Assembly: GCF_028023555.1 (NCBI RefSeq) | Contig: NZ_JAQIOY010000001.1 | Coordinates: forward strand, 434,001-498,000 | DNA from: Thalassococcus_A lentus | GTDB taxonomy: Bacteria > Pseudomonadota > Alphaproteobacteria > Rhodobacterales > Rhodobacteraceae | Length of the DNA: 64,000 nucleotides | Reading direction: 5' to 3' | Shown here: positions 32,801 through 41,323 of the stretch, piece after piece | Layout: every line of letters begins with the position of its first letter | Position numbering within the stretch: the first letter of the stretch is position 1 | The notes under the pieces: generated by a model | The model's database searches: none | What the model saw: the letters and a program-made list of their open reading frames with translations, nothing else | What the model was told of the DNA's origin: nothing | Position numbers and translations under genes: made by a program

Positions 32801-35320
32801 GTGCCACGTTATGGTGGCAAGGCGCTGGTCACAGTTCTGGCGGATCGAGTGATATCCATGCAGGCGGTGGAACTGACCGAGGGCGAAAACACATTGGCCT
32901 TGCCCGTAACCGAAGAATGGGGTGCGGGTGTTTACGTGACAGCGCAGGTTATCCGGCCCATGGATGTTGCCGCCGGTATGAACCCTGCGCGCAGTCTGGG
33001 TCTGACCCATGCGGCGGTGGATCCCGGCGAACGGAAGCTGCAGGTTTCTTTTGATGCGCCGGACGAAAGCCTGCCTCGGGCCGCCTTGAGAGCGGCGGTG
33101 CAGGTGGAGGGTGTTGCCGAAGGAGAAATCGCATATGTGACCGTCGCAGCGGTCGATCTTGGTATTCTGAACCTGACCGGGTTCAAATCGCCGGATCCTT
33201 CTGCTCACTACTTTGGACAGCGCAGACTGGGTGTTGAAATCCGTGACATCTATGGCCGCCTGATCGATGGAATGAACGGAGCCATGGGGCAGGTCCGATC
33301 CGGTGGCGACTCCGCTGCTTCGATGCGGATGCAAAACCCGCCGCCAACCGAGGCGCTTGTCGCGTTCTTTTCAGGGCCAGTCATGGTCAATGCTCAAGGC
33401 ACAGCAGAAGTTTCCTTTGACCTTCCGGACTTCAACGGGACAGTTCGCATGATGGCCGTTGCATGGACGCCGACGGCAGTTGGTGAAGCCGAAGCCGACG
33501 TTCTGGTCCGCGATCCGGTGGTTATTTCTGCTTCGTTGCCGCGCTTTCTGGCGCCGGGTGATGACTCGAGGCTGTTGCTTGAACTGACCCATGCCAAAGG
33601 GCCGGGTGGAACCATGCCCTTGCTGGTAACGGCCGATGGTATTGAACTGGATACCACCTCCTTGCCGCGCGATGTTGCATTGCAGGAAGGGGAAAAGGTT
33701 CGCTACGCCATCCCGCTGACATCAGACGATGTTGGTGACCATGACATTTCTATCGTTCTGACCACACCGGAAGGCCAGCGCCTGACCAAATCCCTGACTC
33801 TGGGCGTGCGTGCGCTTGATCCAACGAGCGGGCAAACCCGCCGCTTTGCCTTGGAGCCGGGGCAGACCTTTACCCTCGACGATGAGATATTCGCAGGGTT
33901 CAGTATGCATGCGTCTTCGGCAATGATTTCCGCAGGTCCCTTGGCCCGCTTTGATGCACCGGGTCTTCTGGCTTCGCTGGATCGGTATCCCTATGGCTGC
34001 ACTGAACAAGTAACCTCCCGGGCCTTGCCGCTGCTGTACATGTCTGCCGTGGCAGAACCACTTGGATTGGGTGATCCTGAGCGCATAAAAACGCGTATCA
34101 ATCAGGCCGTGACCCAGGTGTTGACACGGCAAGCCAACAATGGGGCGTTTGGGCTCTGGCGCGCGGGGTCGGGTGACTTCTGGCTGGATGCCTATGTGAC
34201 GGACTTCCTGTCACGGGCACGTGCCGCTGGACATGAGGTGCCACAAATCGCGTTCCGGAATGCTTTGGACAATCTGGCCAATCGTATCGCCTATGCACCT
34301 GACTTTGACGATGGCGGAGAAGACATCGCTTATGCACTGATGGTTCTGGCACGCGAAGGCAAGGCAGCCATGGGTGATCTGCGCTACTACGCTGATGAAA
34401 GGGCCGATGCTTTGGCGACGCCGTTGGCGCAGGCGCAGTTGGGGGCGGCCTTGGCCTCGTACGGGGATCAACCGCGCGCGGATGCGATGTTCGCCAAGGC
34501 CGCTGCACGGATCGCCGGAACACAGCAAAGCACATCCGTATTCCGTGCCGACTATGGTTCCCCCATTCGGGACGCTGCCGGATTGCTGTCACTTGCCGTA
34601 GAAGCCCGGAGTGAGGGCGTCGATCGCGCGGCGCTGACCACACGGATTGCATCGGTCAACCGGCCGCTTTCGACACAAGAACAGGCCTGGGCGCTCTTGG
34701 CAGCACATGCGATGGTGCAGGATCCGACGGTATCGGGTCTGTCGATCAATGATGCTCCGCTGGCCGGGCCATTTGTGCGGCGCATCGAAGGACGCGATCT
34801 GCAGCCTATGCAAATCACGAACACGGCAGACCAGAAAACAGATATTACCCTGACGACGCTTGGTGTGCCGGATGGTCCTACCGTTGCCTCTGGCTACGGC
34901 TATGCGATCAGCCGCGACTACTACACGATGGAAGGCGAAAAGATCCAAGGCTCTGTCAAAGCCGGTACACGGCTGGTGACTGTTCTGACCATTCGCCCGG
35001 CTGAAAAGACCCGCGCCCGTCTGATGATCGATGATGCGCTGCCGGCCGGTTTCGAAATCGACAATCCCAATCTGCTTCGGTCCGGTGAGATCAGGGCGCT
35101 TGACTGGCTCAAGGTGTCGTCCGGTGAGCACAGTGAATTCCGGTCGGAACGGTTCCTGACAGCGGTCACACATGCCGGAACGGATCCGGTTCGGTTGGCC
35201 TACATCGTGCGGGCCGTGTCGCCGGGTACGTATCATCATCCTGCGGCCTTGGTCGAGGATATGTATCGCCCCGACTACCGCGCTACGACGGCGTCGGGAA
35301 CCGTGACGATTTTGCCATGA
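29891..35320 (+). CDS. Bacterial alpha-2-macroglobulin with N-terminal PAN/Apple domain
   Basis: Periplasmic protease trap of 1809 residues. The signal peptide MRFFVLTLLAGLSVVSSVQA is cleaved by signal peptidase I; there is no lipobox, unlike E. coli YfhM. A Cys-rich PAN/Apple-like module follows (SACEAACLNDPKCRAFTFNANSNACFPKS, about residues 46-85). MG domains include DRGAYRAGEVIHLTALLRD and the thioester motif GCTEQ is at Cys1370-Gln1373, so covalent trapping of proteases is expected. AAAGGAG precedes the ATG at 29891. The stop overlaps the DUF1089 gene (ATGA) and PBP1C follows; the macroglobulin-PBP1C pairing is conserved widely and links protease defence to peptidoglycan repair. Confidence 0.93.
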   Translation: MRFFVLTLLAGLSVVSSVQAQDVIPERRLVHTRDVDFPGSDLQSLFDTNLSACEAACLNDPKCRAFTFNANSNACFPKSDVTDRQSFAGAISGRVVVASASELARADDRKADLEPFAAGLLPGALKEAKDLAARHYGGQWSVRALMDAAENSRSTRDLVNAYHWTGAALAQSDQADHWLQYGHLAIEQAAQTKGNRQRMFRQRALLASVNAYLRSQDDATRVEALVDLAKARELLGDGRGMIAPLRLAEKIDPQPELVELLDSAIAKYGFRVREHTVEADSAAPRICAQFSEPLVRAGQDYTPYVRLPDQRMAIDSDDNRICVTGVEHGKRYTVTFRAGLPAANGEELIRDVPITAYVRDRSPSVSFPGRAYVLPRTVDAGLPIKTVNLDSVDLVLRRVSDRNLLRSLQDSYFGKPLSKWEERDFSNDIAEEIWRGNGEVQNRLNADMLTRLPMGDVVGDLPAGIYALTASKPDSNPWSDGRATQWFLLSDIGLTTLQGNDGLTVFARGLTDAGALEGLEVSLLSSANRVLDTVQTDAMGIARFAPGLLRGKAGAQAALVMAKRGNEDLAFLSLTDPAFDLSDRGVAGRDPAGPMDAFLTTDRGAYRAGEVIHLTALLRDAKAAAVQNVPLVAVLTRPDGVEHSRHVSDGGLAGGHVFDLPLAYSVPRGTWRVAVFADPDADPLSSRSVLVEDFVPERIDFDLDLPDGAINPLAPPQLDVSARYLFGAPGSDLNIEGELQLKTGTTLADFPGYRFGRHDAPSDYRTNSFPSQLVTDADGTASLRLPLPQIEGEARPMQARVTLRLSEASGRPVERSISRAVAPDGPVIGIKPAFNGTLPEGATASFDVIALGPDLNPQPMQVEWQINRVRTRYQWYQLYGNWRWEPITNRETIARGTGVIDETALAVAADVEWGRYEVVVERTDGDYASASMGFSAGWYAPATATDTPDMLELSLDKKAYKPGDTANLRLVPRYGGKALVTVLADRVISMQAVELTEGENTLALPVTEEWGAGVYVTAQVIRPMDVAAGMNPARSLGLTHAAVDPGERKLQVSFDAPDESLPRAALRAAVQVEGVAEGEIAYVTVAAVDLGILNLTGFKSPDPSAHYFGQRRLGVEIRDIYGRLIDGMNGAMGQVRSGGDSAASMRMQNPPPTEALVAFFSGPVMVNAQGTAEVSFDLPDFNGTVRMMAVAWTPTAVGEAEADVLVRDPVVISASLPRFLAPGDDSRLLLELTHAKGPGGTMPLLVTADGIELDTTSLPRDVALQEGEKVRYAIPLTSDDVGDHDISIVLTTPEGQRLTKSLTLGVRALDPTSGQTRRFALEPGQTFTLDDEIFAGFSMHASSAMISAGPLARFDAPGLLASLDRYPYGCTEQVTSRALPLLYMSAVAEPLGLGDPERIKTRINQAVTQVLTRQANNGAFGLWRAGSGDFWLDAYVTDFLSRARAAGHEVPQIAFRNALDNLANRIAYAPDFDDGGEDIAYALMVLAREGKAAMGDLRYYADERADALATPLAQAQLGAALASYGDQPRADAMFAKAAARIAGTQQSTSVFRADYGSPIRDAAGLLSLAVEARSEGVDRAALTTRIASVNRPLSTQEQAWALLAAHAMVQDPTVSGLSINDAPLAGPFVRRIEGRDLQPMQITNTADQKTDITLTTLGVPDGPTVASGYGYAISRDYYTMEGEKIQGSVKAGTRLVTVLTIRPAEKTRARLMIDDALPAGFEIDNPNLLRSGEIRALDWLKVSSGEHSEFRSERFLTAVTHAGTDPVRLAYIVRAVSPGTYHHPAALVEDMYRPDYRATTASGTVTILP

Positions 35321-35877
35321 TGGGCCAAACCATCGCGACGATTGAATGGCGGGCGCTGGATCGGGACGGCACGGACAAGTGCCGTCTCGCCAAAACGCCG
35401 GGAGGTTGGATGTTGATCGGGCATGCCCGGTTTCGGGATGCTTCTGGCTGGGCGGCTTTGGACTATGTGGTGCGCTGTGATGCAGACTGGCAGACCACAA
35501 GCTGCGATGTCACCGGCACACAGGGCGGCGGGGCAGTCGCCCTCCGGCTGACCAATGCCAACGGCAGTTGGAGTTTGAACGACCAAGAGCAATCACAGAT
35601 TTCAGGCTGTACTGATGTCGACCTTGGGTTTTCGCCGGCAACCAACCTGATGCCCCTGCGCCGCGCGCCTGAGGTGGGGCGATTGGACGTGCGGGCGGCT
35701 TGGCTTCGGTTGCCGGGTCCAATGCTCGATCCGCTGGATCAGAGCTACACCCGCGAGCGCGGTGGATACGTGCACTACACGGCCCGGCAAACGGCGTACG
35801 AAGCGCATCTGGCTGTCGATGAACACGGCTTTGTCACGCGTTACCCGGGACTTTGGGAACAAACTCATGAGGCGTGA
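35317..35877 (+). CDS. Putative glycolipid-binding protein (DUF1089 / PF06475)
   Basis: Protein of 186 residues without signal peptide or membrane helix. It matches the DUF1089 pattern along its length: IEWRALDRDGTDKCRL, GWAALDYVVRCDADWQTTSCDV, GCTDVDLGFSPATNLMPLRR, LDQSYTRERGGYVHYTA and the conserved end VDEHGFVTRYPGLWE. The fold is a beta-structure related to LolA/SRPBCC-type lipid-binding proteins and no enzymatic role is known. It is tightly embedded between the macroglobulin gene (four-base overlap) and pbpC (11-base overlap). The tight coupling suggests shared control rather than a proven shared function. Confidence 0.85.
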   Translation: MMGQTIATIEWRALDRDGTDKCRLAKTPGGWMLIGHARFRDASGWAALDYVVRCDADWQTTSCDVTGTQGGGAVALRLTNANGSWSLNDQEQSQISGCTDVDLGFSPATNLMPLRRAPEVGRLDVRAAWLRLPGPMLDPLDQSYTRERGGYVHYTARQTAYEAHLAVDEHGFVTRYPGLWEQTHEA

Positions 35878-37897
35878 ACGCGGGTCAAGACTGCTGATCG
35901 TCGTGGCGCTGTTTCTGGCTGTTCTTGCTGGTGGCCGGGATCAGTTCGACGCATTCATCGATGCGACACGTCTGCCGGTCTTGGTGCATGAAACGTCATC
36001 CGAAGTGCGCGACCGGAATGGCCAGTTGTTGCGGGCCTACACAATCGAGGATGGACTGTGGCGCATGTCGGTCACAGCCGATCAGGTCGATCCACTGTTT
36101 TTCAAGATGCTGATCGCCTACGAGGACAAAAGATTTCATGAGCACCGCGGTGTGGATGCCATTGCCACTGCGCGCGCGGGTCTGCAGGCGGTCCGGCATG
36201 GCAAAATCGTGTCGGGTGCTTCCACGCTGACCATGCAGGTGGCCCGGTTGCTCGAGGATGGAACCACCGGCCAATGGGGTGGAAAGTTCCGGCAAATGCG
36301 ACTTGCATTGGCGCTGGAACGGCATCTCAGCAAACAGGAAATTCTGTCGATCTACCTGAAATTGGCCCCCTATGGTGGCAACGTCGAAGGGTTGCGGGCG
36401 GCATCCCTGATCTGGTTGGGAAAAGAGCCCAAGCGCCTGACACCAGCACAGGCTGCGTTGTTGGTGGCCTTGCCTCAGGCCCCCGAAAGCAGGCGTCCTG
36501 ATCGCCGCGCAGAGGAAGCGCGTCGCGCGCGTGACCGGGTCTTGGACCGCATGGCGCGCGCTGGGGTGATTTCAGAACAAGACGCTTTGGCCGGCAAAAC
36601 CGATCCTGCACCCTTTGGCCGCCACGCAATGCCGCAAATCGCGCCCCATCTCACAGACCGTGCAGTGGCACAGCGGCCGGGCGCACATGATCTGACAGTG
36701 GATCGTGATTTGCAGCGCAATCTGGAGCAGCTTCTTGCGCGGTATATGAAGGGCCGTGACCCGCGCCTGTCTGTAGCGCTGGTTTTGGCGGACCATGAAA
36801 CTGGTGCTGTTCTTTCCTCTATTGGGTCTGCCAGCTACTCGGCTACGGCTGGGCAGGGGTTTGTTGATATGACCACGGCACTGCGTTCGCCCGGCTCGAC
36901 GCTAAAGCCACTGGTGTATGGGCTCGCCTTTGACCGAGGATTGGCACATCCGGAAACGCTGATACTGGATACGCCAGCCCAGTTCGGCGGCTATGCGCCT
37001 CAGAATTTTGACGGTCAGTTTAGGGGCGAATTGTCTGTCCGGCGGGCTTTGCAGTTGTCTCTCAACATACCGGTCGTACGCCTGACCGAGGCGGTTGGAC
37101 CTGCGCATCTGATGGCTGGGATGAAACGCGCTGGGATGAAACCCAAATTGCAGGGGGGCACGCCTGGCCTTGCCCTTGCGCTGGGTGGCTTGGGCGTTTC
37201 GCTTGAGGATATGGTCCAGCTATATACCGCGTTTGCTCGGGGTGGCGAAGCGGCGGAACTGCACTGGAAACAAGGCGAGACAACGCAAAATGGCCGTGTG
37301 CTTTCGCGTGCGTCCAGTTGGCAACTTGGGCACGTTCTGTCCGCGATTGCGCCCCCGCCATCGGCGGGCGCGGCGGGGCGCGTGGCCTACAAGACGGGAA
37401 CGTCTTACGGCCATCGCGATGCCTGGGCGCTGGGCTGGGATGGGCAGCACGTTGCCGGCGTCTGGATTGGTCGACCTGATGGCACACCGGTTCCGGGGGC
37501 CTTTGGTGGCGATCTCGCTGCACCGCTGCTGTTCGAAGCGCTGGGCCGCGCCCGCTCCGGTACTGCGTTGCTGCCACCGCCACCGCCCGAAACCTTGCTG
37601 GTCAGTAATGCTCAATTGCCCAAACCGTTGCAGCGCTTTGGGCCGCGCGCCGGGGCCAAGACACTTCAGGTGACGTTTCCGCCGGACGGGGCGCGGCTGT
37701 CCAGCGCTGAAGCGGGGGTTCCGATCAAGTTGCGAGGTGGCACACCGCCCTACACCGTTCTGGCCGATGGTGCCGTATTGGCCAACGGTTTGCGCCAATC
37801 CGAGTTTCTAGCCCCTGTCGACGGTCCGGGGTTTTCCACACTGTCCATTTTGGATTCGGCCGGGCAGTCACAACGGGTCTCTATCGAAATGCGCTAG
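35867..37897 (+). CDS. pbpC: Penicillin-binding protein 1C
   Basis: Bifunctional peptidoglycan glycosyltransferase/transpeptidase of 676 residues, anchored by one N-terminal helix (LLIVVALFLAVLAGG). GT51 motifs: catalytic Glu86 in YEDKRFHEHRGVD, GASTLTMQVARLL, and YLKLAPYGGNVEGLRAAS. Transpeptidase motifs: SxxK at Ser344-Lys347, SLN at 398-400 and KTG at 509-511. The C-terminal BiPBP_C domain (about 598-676) is typical of PBP1C and absent from PBP1A/1B. The ATG at 35867 is inside the end of the preceding gene; earlier in-frame starts would add a tail before the anchor. Confidence 0.95.
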   Translation: MRRERGSRLLIVVALFLAVLAGGRDQFDAFIDATRLPVLVHETSSEVRDRNGQLLRAYTIEDGLWRMSVTADQVDPLFFKMLIAYEDKRFHEHRGVDAIATARAGLQAVRHGKIVSGASTLTMQVARLLEDGTTGQWGGKFRQMRLALALERHLSKQEILSIYLKLAPYGGNVEGLRAASLIWLGKEPKRLTPAQAALLVALPQAPESRRPDRRAEEARRARDRVLDRMARAGVISEQDALAGKTDPAPFGRHAMPQIAPHLTDRAVAQRPGAHDLTVDRDLQRNLEQLLARYMKGRDPRLSVALVLADHETGAVLSSIGSASYSATAGQGFVDMTTALRSPGSTLKPLVYGLAFDRGLAHPETLILDTPAQFGGYAPQNFDGQFRGELSVRRALQLSLNIPVVRLTEAVGPAHLMAGMKRAGMKPKLQGGTPGLALALGGLGVSLEDMVQLYTAFARGGEAAELHWKQGETTQNGRVLSRASSWQLGHVLSAIAPPPSAGAAGRVAYKTGTSYGHRDAWALGWDGQHVAGVWIGRPDGTPVPGAFGGDLAAPLLFEALGRARSGTALLPPPPPETLLVSNAQLPKPLQRFGPRAGAKTLQVTFPPDGARLSSAEAGVPIKLRGGTPPYTVLADGAVLANGLRQSEFLAPVDGPGFSTLSILDSAGQSQRVSIEMR

Positions 37898-37909
37898 CCC
37901 ACGGAATGC

Positions 37910-37940
37910 AAAAAGACCGGACGTTTTGAAACGCCCGGTC
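37910..37940 (-). terminator. Intrinsic terminator downstream of the thiolase gene
   Basis: Minus strand: GACCGGGCGTT, loop TCAA, AACGTCCGGTC (one G-T pair), then TTTTT. It sits between the convergent pbpC and thiolase genes and ends the thiolase transcript. The plus strand lacks a T-run, so it does not terminate pbpC in the standard way. Confidence 0.75.
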
Positions 37941-37969
37941 CGATGTTGAGTGACAGGTGTGGCCCGATG

Positions 37970-39148
37970 TCAGAGACGTTCGATGGCCATGGCGATACCC
38001 TGACCGCCGCCGATGCACATTGTGATCAAAGCCTTGCTGCCGCCAATGCGTTCCAGTTCATAAAGTGCCTTGACGGTGATGATTGCGCCGGTCGCGCCGA
38101 CCGGATGGCCCAGGGCAATGGCACCGCCGTTCGGGTTAACCTTGGCCGGGTCCAAGCCAAGACCTTTGTTCACCGCCAGTGCCTGCGCTGCAAAGGCCTC
38201 GTTGCTTTCGATCACATCGAAATCCGAAGCAGACAGGCCAGTGCGCGCCAGCAGGTTTTCGACAGCAGGAACCGGACCAATGCCCATGACTTCGGGTCGG
38301 ACACCTGCATGCGCATATCCCAATATCCGAGCGCGGGGTTTCAACCCTGCTTTCTCCGCAGCGGAGGCCCGGGCCAACACCAGTGCGGCGGCACCGTCAT
38401 TTATGCCCGATGCGTTGCCTGCCGTTACACTGCCATCCTTCTGGAAAACCGCGCGCAACCCGGCCAGCGCCTCAGGCGTCGTTGCCTTGGGATGTTCATC
38501 GGTTTCAAAGGGAACCATGTCCCGTTTCACTTTGACGTCGACGGGTGTGATCTGGTCTTTGAAATATCCTGCTTCGATGGCCTTGGCTGCGCGGGTTTGG
38601 CTTTCCATGGCAAAAGCGTCCTGTGCCTCACGGCTGATGTCGTGCTCGGCTGCGACGTTTTCGGCTGTGACGCCCATATGGCCGGTGCCAAAGGGGCAAT
38701 TGAGTGCGCCCAGCATCATGTCCAGCGTGCGGATGTCCCCCATCTTTGCGCCCCAACGCTGGTCAGGGATGATGAACGGACTGCGCGACATGTTTTCGGC
38801 GCCGCCGACAAGGGCAAATTCTGCATCGCCCAGCATCAGCGACTGAGCGCCAGAGACGATAGCCTGAACGCCTGATCCGCACAGACGATTTACATTCATG
38901 GCCGGTGTGGTGTCCGGAACGCCTGCACCCATGGCCGCAACGCGGGACAGGTACATGTCTTTGGGTTCCGTGTTGATCACATGGCCAAAGACAACAGTGC
39001 CGATCTGGTCTGGCGCAACCCCGGCTCGTTCCAGCGCTGCTTTGCTTGCCGCCGTCCCCAATGCGATGGGCGGCGTGGCGGCCAAGGCGCCTCCGAATGT
39101 TCCAATTGCGGTGCGTGCGCCGCTCAGAATGACGATATCGTCTGACAT
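37970..39148 (-). CDS. Acetyl-CoA C-acyltransferase (thiolase)
   Basis: Protein of 392 residues. It condenses or cleaves acyl-CoA at the 3-keto position. Nucleophilic Cys90 is in NRLCGSGVQAIVSG, the catalytic His in NPNGGAIALGHPVGATGA and the second Cys in ITMCIGGGQG. Length and motifs fit the acetoacetyl-CoA thiolase (AtoB/PhaA/BktB) group. The start MSDDIVILSG at 39148 has GGGAGAG ahead of it; an extension to 39322 is open but not family-like. It is monocistronic with its own terminator and no polyhydroxyalkanoate gene is adjacent, so biosynthetic versus degradative use cannot be settled. Confidence 0.93.
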   Translation of the reverse strand: MSDDIVILSGARTAIGTFGGALAATPPIALGTAASKAALERAGVAPDQIGTVVFGHVINTEPKDMYLSRVAAMGAGVPDTTPAMNVNRLCGSGVQAIVSGAQSLMLGDAEFALVGGAENMSRSPFIIPDQRWGAKMGDIRTLDMMLGALNCPFGTGHMGVTAENVAAEHDISREAQDAFAMESQTRAAKAIEAGYFKDQITPVDVKVKRDMVPFETDEHPKATTPEALAGLRAVFQKDGSVTAGNASGINDGAAALVLARASAAEKAGLKPRARILGYAHAGVRPEVMGIGPVPAVENLLARTGLSASDFDVIESNEAFAAQALAVNKGLGLDPAKVNPNGGAIALGHPVGATGAIITVKALYELERIGGSKALITMCIGGGQGIAMAIERL

Positions 39149-39477
39149 TTCGCTCTCTCCCATTGCTTTGTGCAGACTATGGGCAGAGCTAATTGAAATG
39201 TCAGCCCGCAACGTTCCGTCAGAATGGGATGAGATCGAATTAACCGTTGTGTCTGAACCCTCGGCCACCCGGCGGCGGGCCGGACAATCGGGTTGCAGAA
39301 CGGCGTTTGCTGAACCGCTCAAACACTCTTTTGACCGAAAAAGTGTTTGCGCTGGACAAACCTCTTGGCGGCACGTGGGGCCGGTTGTTGGCCTGATGGC
39401 AATCGGCGGCGTAGTTGGATCGGATCAGGCTATGGTCATCCATGCCGGATCATTGGCCTTAAAATGTTTCGCCTTCG
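39149..39477. other. Intergenic region between MscS-like and thiolase genes
   Basis: These 329 bases lie upstream of the minus-strand thiolase gene and downstream of nothing on that strand except the MscS gene's stop, so they should hold the thiolase promoter. I see no convincing ORF, terminator or long repeat in it. Confidence 0.4.
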
Positions 39478-40827
39478 TTAATCCAGCACGGTCTTGCTGG
39501 ACATGGGCGCACCATCCAGCATTCGAACCTCGCGCTGAGGGAATGGGATCGAAATACCATTCTTTTGAAACGCATCCCAAAGCGCCAGATAGACGTTGCC
39601 CCGAATGTTGGTCAGGCCGCCCGTGGGATCTTTGATCCAAAATCTCAGAATATAGTCGACCGAGCTGTCTCCAAAGCCAACCACATGACAAACCGGTGGT
39701 TTGAAATCGAGCACACGGTCAACGGTTTGCGCGGCCTCGATGGCTATTTCCCGGACCTTGTGAGGATCATCGTTATAGGCCGTACCAAAATAGATATCGA
39801 GCCGCACGAAATCGTTGGAGTGAGACCAGTTGACCACCTGACCGGTAATCAGGTCTTCGTTCGGGATCAGGTATTCTTTGCCGTCGCGGGTGACCACGCT
39901 CACGTATCGCGCGCCCAGACTGTTAATCCAGCCAAAGGTCTGTCCAAGGCTGATCACGTCACCCGGTTTGATCGACTTGTCCAAGAGAATGATGACCCCG
40001 CTGACAAGGTTCGACACCACCTTTTGCAGGCCAAAACCCAGACCGACACCAATCGCACCTGACAGAACGGCAAGGCCGGTCAGATCGACCCCCACAAGCC
40101 GCAGCCCAAGAAAAAACGCGAGACCATAAAGCAGCACCTGCAGGAACTTGATTGCAAGCACCTGCATTGATGGGCTGATGTCCTGGTTTTTGCGGATGCT
40201 TGCGGTTGATGCGCCCGCGATCAAACGGGCCATGGCAATCAAAACGGCCAGCAGGACAACGGCCTTGATGATCAGCCACAGGGTAATCCGTGTCTCACCA
40301 AGGTTTAGTGCGATGCCGTCCAGAACCGTCTGGGTTTCGTCTGTCAAATTCAGGATCGAAAGGGTGACCCAGATCCAAGCGCCGTACCGTGCCGAACTGC
40401 GCAGCAGCGGGTTTCCGATCAGGCGTGTTGCAAAGGCGATAAAGAGCCACGCGCTCGACAGGTTCGCGATGATGGCCAGCAGATACGATCGCGATGGCCA
40501 GGTTGCTTCGCGCATGACCAGAACAACGATCCAAATCAAGCACACGAAGATGATCATGCGCATTCTGCGCAGAATGATCAGACCGGTTCGCAACCGCCAT
40601 TTGGGCCAGCCTTCGCGGGACCGTAACCATGTGTCAAAACGGGGCCCCACGAGCACAGCGAGAACATGCGCCAGCGCAAAAACACCAATCGCGATCAACA
40701 CCTGATACGCCATCCATGGGCGCAACAGGCTTTCCAGAATTGTCTGGATCTGGGTCAACAGAACGCCAAAGACCGATTCAAGCGTTTCGGCGCTGATCTC
40801 TTCAATTTGAGGATCTTCGGGGTTCAT
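39478..40827 (-). CDS. MscS-family mechanosensitive ion channel
   Basis: Inner-membrane protein of 449 residues. An N-terminal segment and about five hydrophobic helices (LIAIGVFALAHVLAVLV, MIIFVCLIWIVVLVM, LLAIIANLSSAWLFIAF, LWLIIKAVVLLAVLIAMARL, LLYGLAFFLGLRLVG) are followed by the pore helix and Gly/Ala-rich lining LSGAIGVGLGFGLQKVVSNLVSGVIILLDKSI. The beta domain (VISLGQTFGWINSLGARYVSVVTRDGKEYLIPNEDLI) and the alpha/beta end with PFPQREV complete the fold. It opens under membrane tension to release solutes in osmotic downshock. It appears to stand alone. Confidence 0.93.
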   Translation of the reverse strand: MNPEDPQIEEISAETLESVFGVLLTQIQTILESLLRPWMAYQVLIAIGVFALAHVLAVLVGPRFDTWLRSREGWPKWRLRTGLIILRRMRMIIFVCLIWIVVLVMREATWPSRSYLLAIIANLSSAWLFIAFATRLIGNPLLRSSARYGAWIWVTLSILNLTDETQTVLDGIALNLGETRITLWLIIKAVVLLAVLIAMARLIAGASTASIRKNQDISPSMQVLAIKFLQVLLYGLAFFLGLRLVGVDLTGLAVLSGAIGVGLGFGLQKVVSNLVSGVIILLDKSIKPGDVISLGQTFGWINSLGARYVSVVTRDGKEYLIPNEDLITGQVVNWSHSNDFVRLDIYFGTAYNDDPHKVREIAIEAAQTVDRVLDFKPPVCHVVGFGDSSVDYILRFWIKDPTGGLTNIRGNVYLALWDAFQKNGISIPFPQREVRMLDGAPMSSKTVLD

Positions 40828-40892
40828 GACCGGCCTTGCTGCTGCAGGGTCAGGATTGCATCGGGTCCGCTACGAGGCAAGACCAAAGCGCG

Positions 40893-41018
40893 TCACGGAA
40901 CCATAACCACCTTTGGCGCTGAATGTACCGGACCTTTGTCTTGCGCAGACACGGCCAGCGCCGCGACGAGCAGCACTGCGATCAAGCTAAGGTTCAAAAG
41001 GTTCAGGGCGCTTTGCAT
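40893..41018 (-). CDS. Small hypothetical protein with hydrophobic N-terminus
   Basis: ORF of 41 residues: MQSALNLLNLSLIAVLLVAA begins a hydrophobic signal or anchor, continuing LAVSAQDKGPVHSAPKVVMVP. It looks like a tiny secreted or membrane-anchored peptide. GGTGG lies about ten bases before the ATG. It is divergent from leuC. The open frame continues upstream of this ATG to 41237 but that part shows no protein-like character. I do not recognise it, and it could be spurious. Confidence 0.4.
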   Translation of the reverse strand: MQSALNLLNLSLIAVLLVAALAVSAQDKGPVHSAPKVVMVP

Positions 41019-41240
41019 AGATGGTTTCCACCGGAATAAAGAAGTTACGTAAGAAAGAGCGATATGGATCACCTTCAATGCGACATTTTCGCTGAAGCGG
41101 CATAAATGCTGACCGCAACCTTTCCAAACCCCGGTCTTGCGAGACTCGGCGCGCTTCTGTAATTGCACAACATGAACAGGATTTTCGACAGGGCAGACCG
41201 CGCGCGATTGCGCGAACGCTTTTTCGGAGCAACGCACACG

Positions 41241-41286
41241 GTGCTTGCCCGCCTATAAGGCTGTGTCCGTGCTTGCACGCCTATTA
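41241..41286. repeat. Tandem direct repeat in the leuC leader
   Basis: GTGCTTGCCCGCCTATAA (41241-41258) recurs as GTGCTTGCACGCCTATTA (41269-41286), with two differences in 18 bases and 28 bases between starts. It lies 38 bases before the leuC start and accounts for part of the 305-base region upstream of leuC (41019-41323), in which I otherwise see no leader peptide with runs of Leu codons and no terminator. Confidence 0.5.
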
Positions 41287-41323
41287 CTACGCTTTTCGAT
41301 CACAACCGAACGGGAGAGGACCC

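Noticed and set aside
32201..33334. 377-codon frame antisense to the macroglobulin gene
   Set aside because: Shadow of the long macroglobulin reading frame; composition is rich in Arg, His and Gly without any domain.
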